From UBA1672 sp046542355 (GTDB taxonomy: Bacteria > Pseudomonadota > Alphaproteobacteria > Micavibrionales > Micavibrionaceae): 64,000 nucleotides of DNA. Shown here one piece after another: positions 7,837 through 17,218 of the stretch (its first letter is position 1; every line of letters starts with the position of its first letter). Position numbers and translations under genes: made by a program. Below the pieces are notes generated by a model. The model searched no databases. It was given only the letters and a program-made list of their open reading frames with translations, and was not told the DNA's origin. The stretch spans positions 15,933 to 79,932 of the forward strand of contig JBKHBN010000005.1 of NCBI GenBank assembly GCA_046542355.1. Reading direction: 5' to 3'.

Positions 7837-7870
7837 TTTGAGATTGCTGCTTTCTGGACAGGGCTCATCC

Positions 7871-8593
7871 TCAGGCAGTGTTCAAAACAACACCGATAAC
7901 CTTTGCGGGCTCAAGAATATCCATGCTGCGTTTAATTTCCTCGGTCGTTGTAATCCCTTCCTTGACAATCAGCAAGAAACAATCAACGTGGGGCAAAAAG
8001 ACCAAAGGATCATCCTGCTCCAACAAAGGAGGCATATCGTATATGATCATGCGATCGTTGTATCTTGATTTGAGTTCTTCGGCCAATTGTTCCATTTGCG
8101 GAGAGCCAAGTGTCTCTGATGATTGATCGACAGGCTTGCCCGCAGGGAAAACCGTAAAGCGCTCAAATGGCATACGAACCAGACACTCTTCCACCCTGGC
8201 TCTTCCCACGAGATAATCTGTTAGTCCTTTTTCAGGGGCAATGCCCATAAATTCACTTAGAGACGGGTTTCTTAAATCCAGATCCACCAGCAAAACCGTT
8301 TGCTTGAGATCCTGCGCAATACTTGTGCACAGATTTGCACATATGGTGGATTTTCCGTCTCCATATCTCGGACTGCTGATTGCCAGTGTCTTGAAATTGT
8401 GTTTGTGCATCATATACAAAATCTGTGTTCTTAGAAAACGGAACGTGTCGGACTCTTTGCTGCGCAGCCTTTGCGATATAATGCGGTTTTGATCGAGCGT
8501 TTTTTCGAATTCCGATAATTCTGCTTTCTCTTCTCTTAGTGCCGAGGGGTTAAGACGCAAAAGCGATACAGCCTCTTGAAGAATATGTTTCAT
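7871..8593 (-). CDS. CpsD/CapB-type ATPase (BY-kinase-like) of EPS locus
   Basis: A 240-residue P-loop ATPase of the capsular/exopolysaccharide CpsD family. The Walker A block is GDGKST (about residues 78-83), within LAISSPRYGDGKST, and the Walker A' block is VLLVDLDLRNP. A membrane-distal N-terminal region of about 65 residues precedes it. The usual C-terminal tyrosine cluster of BY-kinases is absent; the protein ends at VIGVVLNTA, so autophosphorylation may be reduced or use other tyrosines. The ATG at 8593 has an AGGTGA ribosome site; a GTG lies nine bases upstream. The adjacent upstream gene is the GumC/Wzz partner expected to activate it. Confidence 0.85.
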   Translation of the reverse strand: MKHILQEAVSLLRLNPSALREEKAELSEFEKTLDQNRIISQRLRSKESDTFRFLRTQILYMMHKHNFKTLAISSPRYGDGKSTICANLCTSIAQDLKQTVLLVDLDLRNPSLSEFMGIAPEKGLTDYLVGRARVEECLVRMPFERFTVFPAGKPVDQSSETLGSPQMEQLAEELKSRYNDRMIIYDMPPLLEQDDPLVFLPHVDCFLLIVKEGITTTEEIKRSMDILEPAKVIGVVLNTA

Positions 8594-8615
8594 GCTAATC
8601 ACCTACATTTATTTT

Positions 8616-8646
8616 AAATAGTGCCATCACGTGTTGTGTCCATCAT
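8616..8646. repeat. Short dispersed repeat copy between EPS genes
   Basis: The segment AATAGTGCCATCACGTGTTG matches the family core GATAGTGTCGTCACGTGTTA with about four changes. It fills the gap between the GumC-type and CpsD-type genes of the EPS operon. It is the most diverged of the short copies. Confidence 0.55.
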
Positions 8647-8651
8647 CAGAC

Positions 8652-10415
8652 CTACGGGCCAATGCGCCGCATCAGTTCAACCCAGAAGATATCAAGCGGG
8701 GTAACAAAGGTAAAAAATATGGCTATGAAGACAATCAATGCTATCGCTGAGCCGTAGAAAATTTTAGTCAATGAACTTGCAAAGCGGAGCTTCTCCTCCA
8801 ATGTCCATATGCGGGGGATGGTGACAAGGGGCGCAACACCAACAAGAGATTCAAGATGATATGGCCCCATGACCCTACGGCTTAATATTTGATATAGAAC
8901 GACGCAGCACGTTGCGCTCATCACAGCAAGGATAAATCCGGCAGCAAGAAAAATTTTGCGCGGCGGGCTGGTACCAAGAGGTAATTCCGGTGCATCAATC
9001 ATTGTTAAGCGCTGCCCTATACGCCCTAGCTCAATCGTCTGACTGATGTCGGCTGCCAGCTTTTTGGCTTTAAGTTCCTTATAAAGCAAGATTGAATTAT
9101 CATAGTCACGTGCCAGGGCTGCCATCTTTTTCTCGGCTTCCGGATTTTCTGTGATTGCACTGATATATTGTTCCTGTTGTTTCCTGATGGCCTCTTTTTG
9201 TATGGTAAGCGCCTCTTGTTTTTTCTCAGCGGCTTCTATCTCGGCCAGTATTTGCAGGTAAACCGGATTATCAGCATCTTTTTTAACCGCCTCTGGATTT
9301 ATGTTATCCGCTGTAATCGATGAAAGCTGCCCTTCAAGTCTTGATTTCTGAGTTTTCAAAGAGCGGATATCAGGATGGCTCTCTCCATACGTATCTCTGA
9401 GCCTGATAAGCTGCGCTTCAATATTCGATGTTTTTGCTTTTAAGCCTGCTCTTTCACTTGATGGGTCAAGTTCTCTTTCTAATGCGTTGATTTGTCTTAT
9501 AACTCTCACGACGTCAGGGTGCTCGGAGCCGTAGCGGGCGGAGAGCGTTGCGTATTGAGAACGTAAAAGCTTTAATTGCATATAGGGCGTGGTCAGCACC
9601 TCTCCATTTTCAGATATACGCGTGTAGGGATCTGTCTGTGCCAGTTGCGCCCGCAGTGCCCCTATTCTGCCCATATTGGAGACAATTTCACTTTCAATCG
9701 CATGGAAGCGCGCCGAAGTTGCAATGCTTGCCTGCTGGTTAAATGCCAGAGCATCTGGCTGAACATTACCGTGAGCCGCCCTGAATTCGGCTATTCTTTC
9801 TTCCTGTTCTGCAAGAGATTGCGCCAAAACATCAATTTGCCCTTTTAAAAATTCAGATGTCTTTCTGGCTACATTTTTCCTCTCTTGAATATCTTCATCC
9901 AAAAACCGGGAAACCAGCTCATTTACAGTTTGCTGTGCCAAATACGGGTCGCTGTATTTAAAGCTGATCGTAAATGCAATCGCAGAAAGCTGGAGCGCTG
10001 ATGCCTTTTGAGCAGAGGCCGGATTGGCCAGTGATGTGCTGAGAAGCTCCAAGGATATATTTTTTTTCATCTCTGCTGCGATGTAAGCAATTGGAATGCT
10101 TTTTCTTTTATCCGGATAAAGATCCAGACGCGTGATGATTTCAGCCAATGAATTTGTTGAAAGAACCTTGTGTTTTAAACGGCTGATTTGCAAATCGGCC
10201 ATAGCTTGCGCGGTGCGGTTTCCCTGATTTGTTATATCCACGACATCGGTGGATATAGCCGGCGGAGCGACTTCTACTGTGGCCGATGCCTTGTAGTTGT
10301 CCCAGCTCAGAGCGAAGAAGGCCGAAGACAGAAACACAACAAGAAACACCGTCAGGAACAAGCCTTTACGTCGCCATAGAACCGATAAATACTCAAGAAG
10401 ATAAATGTCTGTCAT
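8652..10415 (-). CDS. GumC/Wzz-type polysaccharide co-polymerase
   Basis: An inner-membrane polysaccharide co-polymerase of about 587 residues that sets EPS chain length with the CpsD-type ATPase. It has an N-terminal Wzz domain with a first membrane helix (LFLTVFLVVFLSSAFFAL), a long periplasmic region with coiled coils (about residues 190-470, including the GNVQPDALAF and RYGSEHPDVVRV blocks typical of GumC proteins), and C-terminal helices (IFLAAGFILAVMSATCCVVL and IALIVFIAIFFTFV). The ATG at 10415 gives the standard DIYLLEYLSVLWRR start; a TTG at 10460 would add 15 residues. No kinase domain is fused; that function is in the next gene. Confidence 0.88.
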   Translation of the reverse strand: MTDIYLLEYLSVLWRRKGLFLTVFLVVFLSSAFFALSWDNYKASATVEVAPPAISTDVVDITNQGNRTAQAMADLQISRLKHKVLSTNSLAEIITRLDLYPDKRKSIPIAYIAAEMKKNISLELLSTSLANPASAQKASALQLSAIAFTISFKYSDPYLAQQTVNELVSRFLDEDIQERKNVARKTSEFLKGQIDVLAQSLAEQEERIAEFRAAHGNVQPDALAFNQQASIATSARFHAIESEIVSNMGRIGALRAQLAQTDPYTRISENGEVLTTPYMQLKLLRSQYATLSARYGSEHPDVVRVIRQINALERELDPSSERAGLKAKTSNIEAQLIRLRDTYGESHPDIRSLKTQKSRLEGQLSSITADNINPEAVKKDADNPVYLQILAEIEAAEKKQEALTIQKEAIRKQQEQYISAITENPEAEKKMAALARDYDNSILLYKELKAKKLAADISQTIELGRIGQRLTMIDAPELPLGTSPPRKIFLAAGFILAVMSATCCVVLYQILSRRVMGPYHLESLVGVAPLVTIPRIWTLEEKLRFASSLTKIFYGSAIALIVFIAIFFTFVTPLDIFWVELMRRIGP

Positions 10416-10564
10416 CGCGTTATCTTTGTTGTCTTTTATTCGATGAATTTGGCAAGCCAAACCTCTTATATAATTTTTCCAGTAGAATTGATAGTCTTTG
10501 ATCTTTTGATAACCTCAAGTCACTAAACGAGTTTGAGCGTGCCTTTTCAGATAAAATGAGGGGA

Positions 10565-11728
10565 TTAAAACTGATGCGTCACCCCCATCTTGTAAATATC
10601 TTGCCTTGCGACCTTGCTGTTATTAACCAGCCTTTCCTGCTTATGTCTGTATGAGGCGGCAAGGTTCCAGTCTTTGGCCAGCGCATAGTCCACAGACCCC
10701 GAAACACTCCAGGAATTATCAAGCGTACTGCCGGATATCGGGGGGTGTCTGGCGTCTTGATATTGCGCACTAAAAGCAAGCGACGTGTTTTGATTCAAGC
10801 TATAGCGGTCTGATAGAGCGTAGGTTGTAATATAGGACTCTGTGCCGTTTGCATAGGCTTGCCTTGCTTTTTCTACATGAACCTTTAGTGCATGATCACG
10901 CGCCGAGTAATCAAGCGTTACTGCAAAAGCCGGCATGCGCTCATCCTGATTATCTGCATTACCATAACCATGATATGTTGTTTTCAAAAGACTGCCGGAG
11001 ATGTTAAGCGACAGGTAAGGTCTAAAAGCATATTTCCAGCTTACGGAGGGACCGCTTGTTTCAACGTGCTGATCGGCGCTATCAGATTCATAACGATTAT
11101 ATAACCAGGAGAGTTGTACCTGCTGCCGGGGGCTGAGATTGTGAACTATCGAGGGTATAATCGCATATGTCCTATAATCTGTGAACGCTGTGTCCTCGTA
11201 GCGAACCTTTTCCCATTTCCCTGATACCATAATGGCATTGCGCGGTGATATGTCATAAGACACGCTCGGCGTTATTGAGTAAGACTGTCGCCCTGAAGAC
11301 CCAACATCAAGACCGAATGTTGTGACTTCGCTTGTTCTTGTCGTGTCGTTTTTTATATTGGCCTGAACCGATATACCCCAGCGCTGCGCATCCACGTTCA
11401 GGCCTGAAAAACCGAGAAAATCGCTGGAGCTAAATCGTGAATCGCTAAACTGGTTTCTGGTTGCCGTCAAGCCGGATTGAAAGACCGTATTGGGTGTTTT
11501 TTTCGTATAATCGAATGTTGCCTGCGTTTCACTTCCTACTATAGAGGACTCGTTACTACTGAGCATTAACGGATTTGAATCCCACAAGGCGTTTTGAGTA
11601 ATAGACAGGCCTAACTCTCCTTTGTCGGCCAGAGCCGGAGCGCTCGAAAACGCCACAACCATAATCACCGCCAGAGAATATCTTCGGCGTTTTAGGTAAG
11701 AGCCGTTTTTATAGCCATGTTTGCTCAT
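10565..11728 (-). CDS. Outer-membrane beta-barrel protein of EPS locus
   Basis: A 387-residue exported protein with a signal peptide ending near SSAPALA and no internal membrane helices. The mature part is a succession of short amphipathic strands (YSITPSVSYDISPRNAIMVS, LSLNISGSLL, WNLAASYRHKQERL), and the last residues GVTHQF end in the terminal Phe expected for BAM recognition. It resembles outer-membrane barrels found with EPS/exosortase loci. A role in moving or anchoring the polymer at the outer membrane follows from position between the Wza-type and GumC-type genes. Confidence 0.78.
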   Translation of the reverse strand: MSKHGYKNGSYLKRRRYSLAVIMVVAFSSAPALADKGELGLSITQNALWDSNPLMLSSNESSIVGSETQATFDYTKKTPNTVFQSGLTATRNQFSDSRFSSSDFLGFSGLNVDAQRWGISVQANIKNDTTRTSEVTTFGLDVGSSGRQSYSITPSVSYDISPRNAIMVSGKWEKVRYEDTAFTDYRTYAIIPSIVHNLSPRQQVQLSWLYNRYESDSADQHVETSGPSVSWKYAFRPYLSLNISGSLLKTTYHGYGNADNQDERMPAFAVTLDYSARDHALKVHVEKARQAYANGTESYITTYALSDRYSLNQNTSLAFSAQYQDARHPPISGSTLDNSWSVSGSVDYALAKDWNLAASYRHKQERLVNNSKVARQDIYKMGVTHQF

Positions 11729-11740
11729 AACAATCCCGAT

Positions 11741-12325
11741 CTAGAATAAGCCGGAACTCGGTACGACAACCACATCTCGGGGCTTAAGATTAATGTCCTT
11801 ATCAAGATCTCTACCACGGGAAATATTCTTATACGGGTACTCAATCACCCTTTTGTTTCCATCAAGCTCCGTTCTGATGATCGTTATTTTATCTTCATCC
11901 GCATAGGGGGTCAGCCCGCCTGCCTGACTGATAAGCTGCATGACGCCGATATTAGTATTCATCACAGTTTCACCGGGGTTTTGAACCTGCCCGAGAATAC
12001 TAACCTTGTGTCCGAGCGGCGCGTTCACTGACACTGTGACTGAAGCCTCGGGTATTGTCGCTGCCAGAAGCGCTTTTATGGTTGACTGGATTTCAGGCAG
12101 GGTTTTTCCCTTAACCACGACAGTGCCTATCAAAGGAAAAGTTATTGTACCATCGGAAAGAACCTGCACTTCGCGGTCCATTCCCTCTTCTTTCCATACC
12201 GTAACCTGCAAGACATCTCCGGGCAGGACAGTAAATTCTTCTGTCGCTGCTTGCACATTTTGCGCAAAGATCGATAGAAAAATTGTTGCAAGTACCAACA
12301 GGAAGGCAAATACAGTTTTTTTCAC
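11741..12325 (-). CDS. Wza-family polysaccharide export protein
   Basis: A 194-residue periplasmic or outer-membrane export protein. A signal peptide (about residues 1-26, ending NVQA) is followed by the Poly_export domain (FTVLPGDVLQVTVWKEEGMD) and a SLBB domain (KVSILGQVQNPGETVM through GVMQLISQAGGLTPYA). It is a short form, without a lipobox cysteine and without the C-terminal amphipathic helix of E. coli Wza. The separate beta-barrel gene 12 bases downstream may supply the outer-membrane pore. Likely first gene of the EPS operon. Confidence 0.88.
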   Translation of the reverse strand: MKKTVFAFLLVLATIFLSIFAQNVQAATEEFTVLPGDVLQVTVWKEEGMDREVQVLSDGTITFPLIGTVVVKGKTLPEIQSTIKALLAATIPEASVTVSVNAPLGHKVSILGQVQNPGETVMNTNIGVMQLISQAGGLTPYADEDKITIIRTELDGNKRVIEYPYKNISRGRDLDKDINLKPRDVVVVPSSGLF

Positions 12326-12536
12326 GGTTAACGCCTCTTAATTATTTAAAAATGAAATAATACTCGAACAAAGAGGTTTAAGAGTACAGTCTATGTTACT
12401 CAATATCAACATGAATCAGAATCGAGAGAAAAAAATGAAAATCCAGAGCTTTGGCCTTTTTGTATATGCTTGATATTATTAAGGTCCTTTATCGACAAAG
12501 CGAACGCCGATTATACAATAACGAGCGTTAAATGTT

Positions 12537-13166
12537 CTATGCGATATTTTTCTTGCGTTGACGAAGCGCGGCCAGCGCGGCTAAACCAAAACCAAACATC
12601 GGAAGAGCTGCCGGCACAGGGACTGCAGACACATTGTATTGAACATCGTAAGAGGAACTGCCATTCAGGAACGCACTTAGAAAGCTAATAACTTTTAACT
12701 GAGCAGATGACCGGTTTATAATAACAACAGTTGCATTGTTATCAGGTCTGATTTGAGCCGCTGTCAGTGCCAGAGGCGTTGATGAAACTCTGTCTATTTG
12801 CCTGCCGTTATAACTAAAAGCAACGCCTCCAGCCGAGTGCACAGCTGCAAGACCGTTATAAACATTACCGGATATCTTTTTGGTATATCCACCCCCTGCG
12901 CCCAAAAGCGCATGTCTTATATCTCCTTCAAAACTATAGTTCAAAGTCAACGTATTTTGAGTGGGCAATAGACCAAAAATTGCGCTTACGGCTGTTTTGC
13001 TCGTTCGGCCTTGACCTGTTATGCTTCCATATTGCCCTTCTTGCAAAACGCCCATATCTACGAGCGACCCTGTGTAATCTACAGGCGCTGCCTTTACGGA
13101 ACTAATGCTGAAGATCAGGGGAAAAACGATCCCGGCAAATAGAAAAACCTTAAAAAACACGCTCAT
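12537..13166 (-). CDS. Exported protein with VPLPA-type C-terminal sorting signal
   Basis: A 209-residue secreted protein with an N-terminal signal peptide (VFLFAGIVFPLIFSISSVKA). The C-terminus has the tripartite pattern of PEP-CTERM/VPLPA-CTERM proteins: VPVPAALPM, a hydrophobic stretch FGFGLAALAAL, and a basic end RQRKK. Such proteins are processed by an exosortase and their genes often lie beside EPS loci, as here. No exosortase gene is present in this window. The mature part (YTGSLVDMG onward) is not recognised. Confidence 0.8.
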   Translation of the reverse strand: MSVFFKVFLFAGIVFPLIFSISSVKAAPVDYTGSLVDMGVLQEGQYGSITGQGRTSKTAVSAIFGLLPTQNTLTLNYSFEGDIRHALLGAGGGYTKKISGNVYNGLAAVHSAGGVAFSYNGRQIDRVSSTPLALTAAQIRPDNNATVVIINRSSAQLKVISFLSAFLNGSSSYDVQYNVSAVPVPAALPMFGFGLAALAALRQRKKNIA

Positions 13167-13380
13167 CGTGACAGTCTTTACTCGAGTCCTTAAATATTAT
13201 GGGTGTGACATTGATACCACAAAGCGACATATTTCACAAATAAATTATACCTTATGTTAAATATTTTCGTCACGATAATTTTTACATGCTTTTCATACGA
13301 TTGATGATGGCGCGGTTTATAGAACAGTTGTTAGTTCCAGATTGTTGCCTTTGTTCGTTGCTTGTACTACTCCTTGTCTT

Positions 13381-14694
13381 ATGGATGATTTATTTCAATC
13401 ACATGATGATACATTTCATATGCAGCGCCCGCTTGCCGATCGCCTGCGCCCGCAGGATCTTGAGGATATTGTCGGGCAGGATCACCTTGTTGGGGCGGGG
13501 GGATCCTTTCGTAAAATGGCTAAATCCGGGCGAATTGGCTCCATGATTTTATGGGGGCCTCCGGGAACCGGAAAAACAACATTAGCGCGTATTTTATCAC
13601 AGCACAGTGATTTACATTTTGTGCAAATCTCGGCGATTTTCTCCGGCGTTAAGGATTTGCGGGCTGTGTTTGATGGTGCACGTATGCGGCGTTCACAGGG
13701 CAAGGGGACTTTGCTTTTTGTTGATGAAATTCACCGCTTTATGAAATCCCAACAAGATGCGTTTTTGCCGGTTGTGGAAGACGGGACGATTACCTTGATT
13801 GGTGCTACAACAGAAAACCCATCCTTTGAGCTTAACAGCGCGCTTTTATCACGCTGTCAGGTTTTTGTGCTTAAACGTCTGAATGAGGATGCGCTGGAGA
13901 TCATGATAAAGCGCGCAGAAAAAGATCTTGGGCGAGCTTTGCCTTTAAATGAAGAGGCACGCGGCATGCTCAAAACCATGGCTGATGGCGATGGACGCTA
14001 TGCGCTTATGATGGTTGAGCATGTCTTTGCACAAAGCTGCGAAGGGGATACGCTTGATGCTGAGGCGTTTATGCAGCTTGTTCAAAAGCGCGCACCCTCC
14101 TATGACAAGGCCGCGGACGGACATTATAATTTGCTTTCAGCTTTTCACAAAAGCATTCGCGGCTCTGATCCAGATGCGGCGCTTTACTGGATGTGCCGTA
14201 TGCTAGAGGGCGGAGAGGATCCTCGCACCATCACGCGGCGCATGACCTGTATTGCTGCCGAGGATATAAGCCTTGCAGACCCAAACGCCATGCAGGTTGC
14301 GGTGGCCGCGTGGCAGGCTTATGAGCGCCTTGGCTTGCCCGAAGGTGAACTGGCTCTGGCACAGGCGGTTGTGTATCTGGCAACAGCGCCAAAATCCAAT
14401 GCAACATATCTTGCGCTAAAAGCGGCCAAGAGCGCGGCCAAAAACAGCGGTACGTTAATGCCGCCCAAACATATTCTCAATGCGCCAACGGGCATGATGC
14501 AAGATCAGGGCTATGGCGCCGGATATCAATATGACCATGATATGCCCGATGCGTTCTCCGGGCAGGATTATTTTCCGGATGAACTTGGCAGGCAGATTTT
14601 TTATCGCCCTAATGCCCGAGGGTTTGAGCGCGATATTCAAAAGCGTCTCGATTACTGGAATAAATTGCGTGCACAAAAACGCTCCAAGCGTTGA
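13381..14694 (+). CDS. rarA: Replication-associated recombination protein A
   Basis: A 437-residue AAA+ ATPase of the RarA/MgsA/WRNIP1 family, acting at stalled replication forks. Visible blocks are RPLADRLRPQDLEDIVGQDHL, Walker A GPPGTGKTT, Walker B LLFVDEIHRF, sensor 1 IGATTENPSFELN, the SRC segment LLSRCQVFVLKRL and the C-terminal tetramerisation region (HKSIRGSDPDAALYW, ATAPKSNATYLALKAA). The ATG at 13381 is chosen; a TTG at 13342 adds 13 residues without family support, and an internal ATG at 13420 is also possible. No clear ribosome site precedes any of these. Confidence 0.93.
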   Translation: MDDLFQSHDDTFHMQRPLADRLRPQDLEDIVGQDHLVGAGGSFRKMAKSGRIGSMILWGPPGTGKTTLARILSQHSDLHFVQISAIFSGVKDLRAVFDGARMRRSQGKGTLLFVDEIHRFMKSQQDAFLPVVEDGTITLIGATTENPSFELNSALLSRCQVFVLKRLNEDALEIMIKRAEKDLGRALPLNEEARGMLKTMADGDGRYALMMVEHVFAQSCEGDTLDAEAFMQLVQKRAPSYDKAADGHYNLLSAFHKSIRGSDPDAALYWMCRMLEGGEDPRTITRRMTCIAAEDISLADPNAMQVAVAAWQAYERLGLPEGELALAQAVVYLATAPKSNATYLALKAAKSAAKNSGTLMPPKHILNAPTGMMQDQGYGAGYQYDHDMPDAFSGQDYFPDELGRQIFYRPNARGFERDIQKRLDYWNKLRAQKRSKR

Positions 14695-14771
14695 TATACG
14701 CTGGAGATATGCCTAAACTTTTTTGCTATTGTGAATGTATAAATTATTTGGGGGATAGAATTTAGCTTGCC

Positions 14772-16076
14772 ATGATGTCTTTTCTTCGCCGTTTTGCTTT
14801 TTTTGTTCAAGGGGCTGTTGTGTCCTACTGGGCTATTTTGATTTTGGGTGCTTTTTCTGAAAATACGTATTCCCTTCTCATAGATCGTCAGGTCAATGCC
14901 CTTAAATTTCTTGCGATGCTTGTCGAAGAGCCTGCGCTTAACGAGCACTGGTTCCAGCCTGAAACCTCTTCCCAGAGAGGTGTTACTACGTATGATGCGC
15001 AAAAAAGCTGGGGGGATTATACAGTTTACACCAGCACTGAGAAAGAAAGCATCGTTGTGATGGATATGCAGGGCAACACGGTTTTTGAGTGGGATGCCGG
15101 CTTTCCAGAGGATGATTTGACTTTCCGTGATCAGGTGACCATAGGGCGATTTTTTTCTGATCCGCTGGACCGGAGGAATGTCTATGTCATGTATTTTGGA
15201 GAAAAAAGCCTGCTTCACCAATATGGGATGAAAAAATTTGATCACCGCTCCAACGTTCTTTGGGAAAACCCCAAGGCCCTGCATCACGATGTTGCTTTTT
15301 TTGAGGATGGAACAATCCTGACCTTTGAACAACGTTTGCGTAAGGACAATCCGCATCCGGCACTACCCCATCTGGAAACGCCCTATTTCGAAGAATTTCT
15401 TATTTTTATCGATAAAGATGGGCAAACAATCCAAGAGATTTCCCTTTATGATGCTTTTTCCGGTTCAGATTATCATTCCGTTTTGTACAGTCTTACGCGC
15501 GAGCAAGGTGATGACCTTATACGGGATGGAGATTTATTTCATCCCAATACTATTACCCGCGTTCCCGCGCATGTTGCTGCGCGCTTTGCACAGCTCAATA
15601 CGCAAAGTGTCATGCTTTCCTTTCGCAATACCGATATGATTGCCTTTTTGGATCTGGAAACAGAAAAAATTGTATGGGCGTTTTATGGCCCCTGGCACGG
15701 GCAACATGCTCCGCAATTTCTAGATAACGGCAATGTTATAATGTTTGATAACCGGGGTCATGCAGGCTCAGGTGGGCGCTCGCGCATATTAGAGGTGGAT
15801 TTGCAGGATTTGAGCATTGTATGGGAATATACCGGCAGTCAAGACAAGCCCTTCTTTACGGCTTATAATGGTATGATTGACCTTCTGCCCAATGGTAATA
15901 TTCTTGTGACCGAAACGCATTCGGGTCGGATTTTCGAGGTGACGCGCGGCAAGGACATTGTGTGGGAATATTATGTTGATTACCGCATTGAGCACGAAGG
16001 AAAGGCTCACGTTCCATCCGTACTGTCTGCGCGGCGCTTTAGCAAAGAGGATCTGGCCGCCTTATTTGATGATTAA
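14772..16076 (+). CDS. Arylsulfotransferase (ASST)-like membrane-anchored protein
   Basis: A 434-residue protein with an N-terminal membrane helix (about residues 12-30, VQGAVVSYWAILILGAF) and an ASST-type beta-propeller. Family blocks are ALHHDVAFFEDGTILTF, LFHPNTITRV, SVMLSFRNTDMIAFLDLETE, IVWAFYGPWHGQHAPQFLDN and GNVIMFDNRG, with conserved histidines. Classical ASSTs move sulfate between phenolic compounds in the periplasm without PAPS; whether this homologue does so is not known. Its stop overlaps the stop of a convergent sulfotransferase gene by four bases, a link between two sulfate-handling proteins. Confidence 0.8.
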   Translation: MMSFLRRFAFFVQGAVVSYWAILILGAFSENTYSLLIDRQVNALKFLAMLVEEPALNEHWFQPETSSQRGVTTYDAQKSWGDYTVYTSTEKESIVVMDMQGNTVFEWDAGFPEDDLTFRDQVTIGRFFSDPLDRRNVYVMYFGEKSLLHQYGMKKFDHRSNVLWENPKALHHDVAFFEDGTILTFEQRLRKDNPHPALPHLETPYFEEFLIFIDKDGQTIQEISLYDAFSGSDYHSVLYSLTREQGDDLIRDGDLFHPNTITRVPAHVAARFAQLNTQSVMLSFRNTDMIAFLDLETEKIVWAFYGPWHGQHAPQFLDNGNVIMFDNRGHAGSGGRSRILEVDLQDLSIVWEYTGSQDKPFFTAYNGMIDLLPNGNILVTETHSGRIFEVTRGKDIVWEYYVDYRIEHEGKAHVPSVLSARRFSKEDLAALFDD

Positions 16077-17218
16077 TGTTCGTATATCAACGCTCTGGTT
16101 TTATCCGTGATGCCCGAAATGACTTGTTTTTCCTGATTAGAAAATGGCAGGCTGTAATAATCTGGCGGGGAAATATTTTGGGCTGTTTCTTTCAGATTAG
16201 ATGGCTGGCCTATGTCACAAAATTGTATCAATTTCTCAAGCTCTTCGTGCGGATGAGCGCATAATTCCTCATAACGCAAGAGATATATCCTCTCTGCCAG
16301 GGCAGGGTCTTGTAGAACTCCTTTATAGAGAAAATCGTATGTATATTTCCACTGCCGTGCCCAGCCTTCAATCTCCTCGCCTTTTTCCCAATGATTGATA
16401 ATCCTTTCATACTCTTCTGGCGCACCCAGATAAACCGGATGGCGGTTCAAACCAAATTCCTTGTGGCCGATCCATTCCATGTAATTCAACAGGCGGCTGT
16501 CTTTTTCTTCAATCTTTGTAAAAAGATAATGCTGTTTTATAAGAGAGGCGATATGGGAGAGCGGCTCTCTGACACATAATACAAACTTGGCTCTCTCATT
16601 GTTTTTTAAAATATAGGCGATGCGCGCGAGATTATAATTTCCTTTGGCCAGATAGTTTTCCTTGCCGCTGGTGAGGAGCACTTTTTTGATTATATCGGCG
16701 TAATACTTCTCAAATTTCGGGTTTGATGTTTCTTCGCCCGGAGGATATCCGGTTTCTTGTTCGAATGAAGAGGGAAAGAAATACCTCCATATCGGCTCTT
16801 CCAAAGCTTCGGGGCTATCGATGTTTACCTTTATACGATCAAAATGGGTACGCTCTTGTTGCTCCGTATTTTTGCTTATTCCCATAATTTTGTGCCAGAT
16901 ATAGGGAAAATATATGAAAGGGTAGTGACGATACGTCAAGGAGCCAAAAGCTCCGGTTTCATGAAGAAAATTCAAGATGACGGTAGTACCGGATCGCGCC
17001 AGACCTGAAACATACACCGCTTGACCAAGCTTTATATTATCAATTTTCTTTCTAATATATTCACTTTCGATATTACCAAAGCCAACCCAAAGCGGGCGGC
17101 CATAATGCGCAAGTGCACTAAGCGCATAAGTGGGCAGGTTCATCTTGTAATTCCGGGATGCCTTGGTTATTCTTTCATCTATATAGTCCTTATAGGAGCG
17201 CGAGTATTTATGATTCAT
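16073..17218 (-). CDS. PAPS-dependent sulfotransferase family protein
   Basis: A 381-residue sulfotransferase-fold protein. The 5'-phosphosulfate-binding loop is AVYVSGLARSGTTVILNFL (about residues 67-85) and the 3'-phosphate site is near FVLCVREPLSHIASL. It lacks a signal peptide, so it acts in the cytosol, probably on a glycan or lipid precursor; the acceptor is unknown. The gene converges on the ASST-like gene with overlapping stops, and its start codon overlaps the beginning of a divergent small membrane-protein gene. Intact frame with no sign of decay. Confidence 0.85.
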   Translation of the reverse strand: MNHKYSRSYKDYIDERITKASRNYKMNLPTYALSALAHYGRPLWVGFGNIESEYIRKKIDNIKLGQAVYVSGLARSGTTVILNFLHETGAFGSLTYRHYPFIYFPYIWHKIMGISKNTEQQERTHFDRIKVNIDSPEALEEPIWRYFFPSSFEQETGYPPGEETSNPKFEKYYADIIKKVLLTSGKENYLAKGNYNLARIAYILKNNERAKFVLCVREPLSHIASLIKQHYLFTKIEEKDSRLLNYMEWIGHKEFGLNRHPVYLGAPEEYERIINHWEKGEEIEGWARQWKYTYDFLYKGVLQDPALAERIYLLRYEELCAHPHEELEKLIQFCDIGQPSNLKETAQNISPPDYYSLPFSNQEKQVISGITDKTRALIYEH

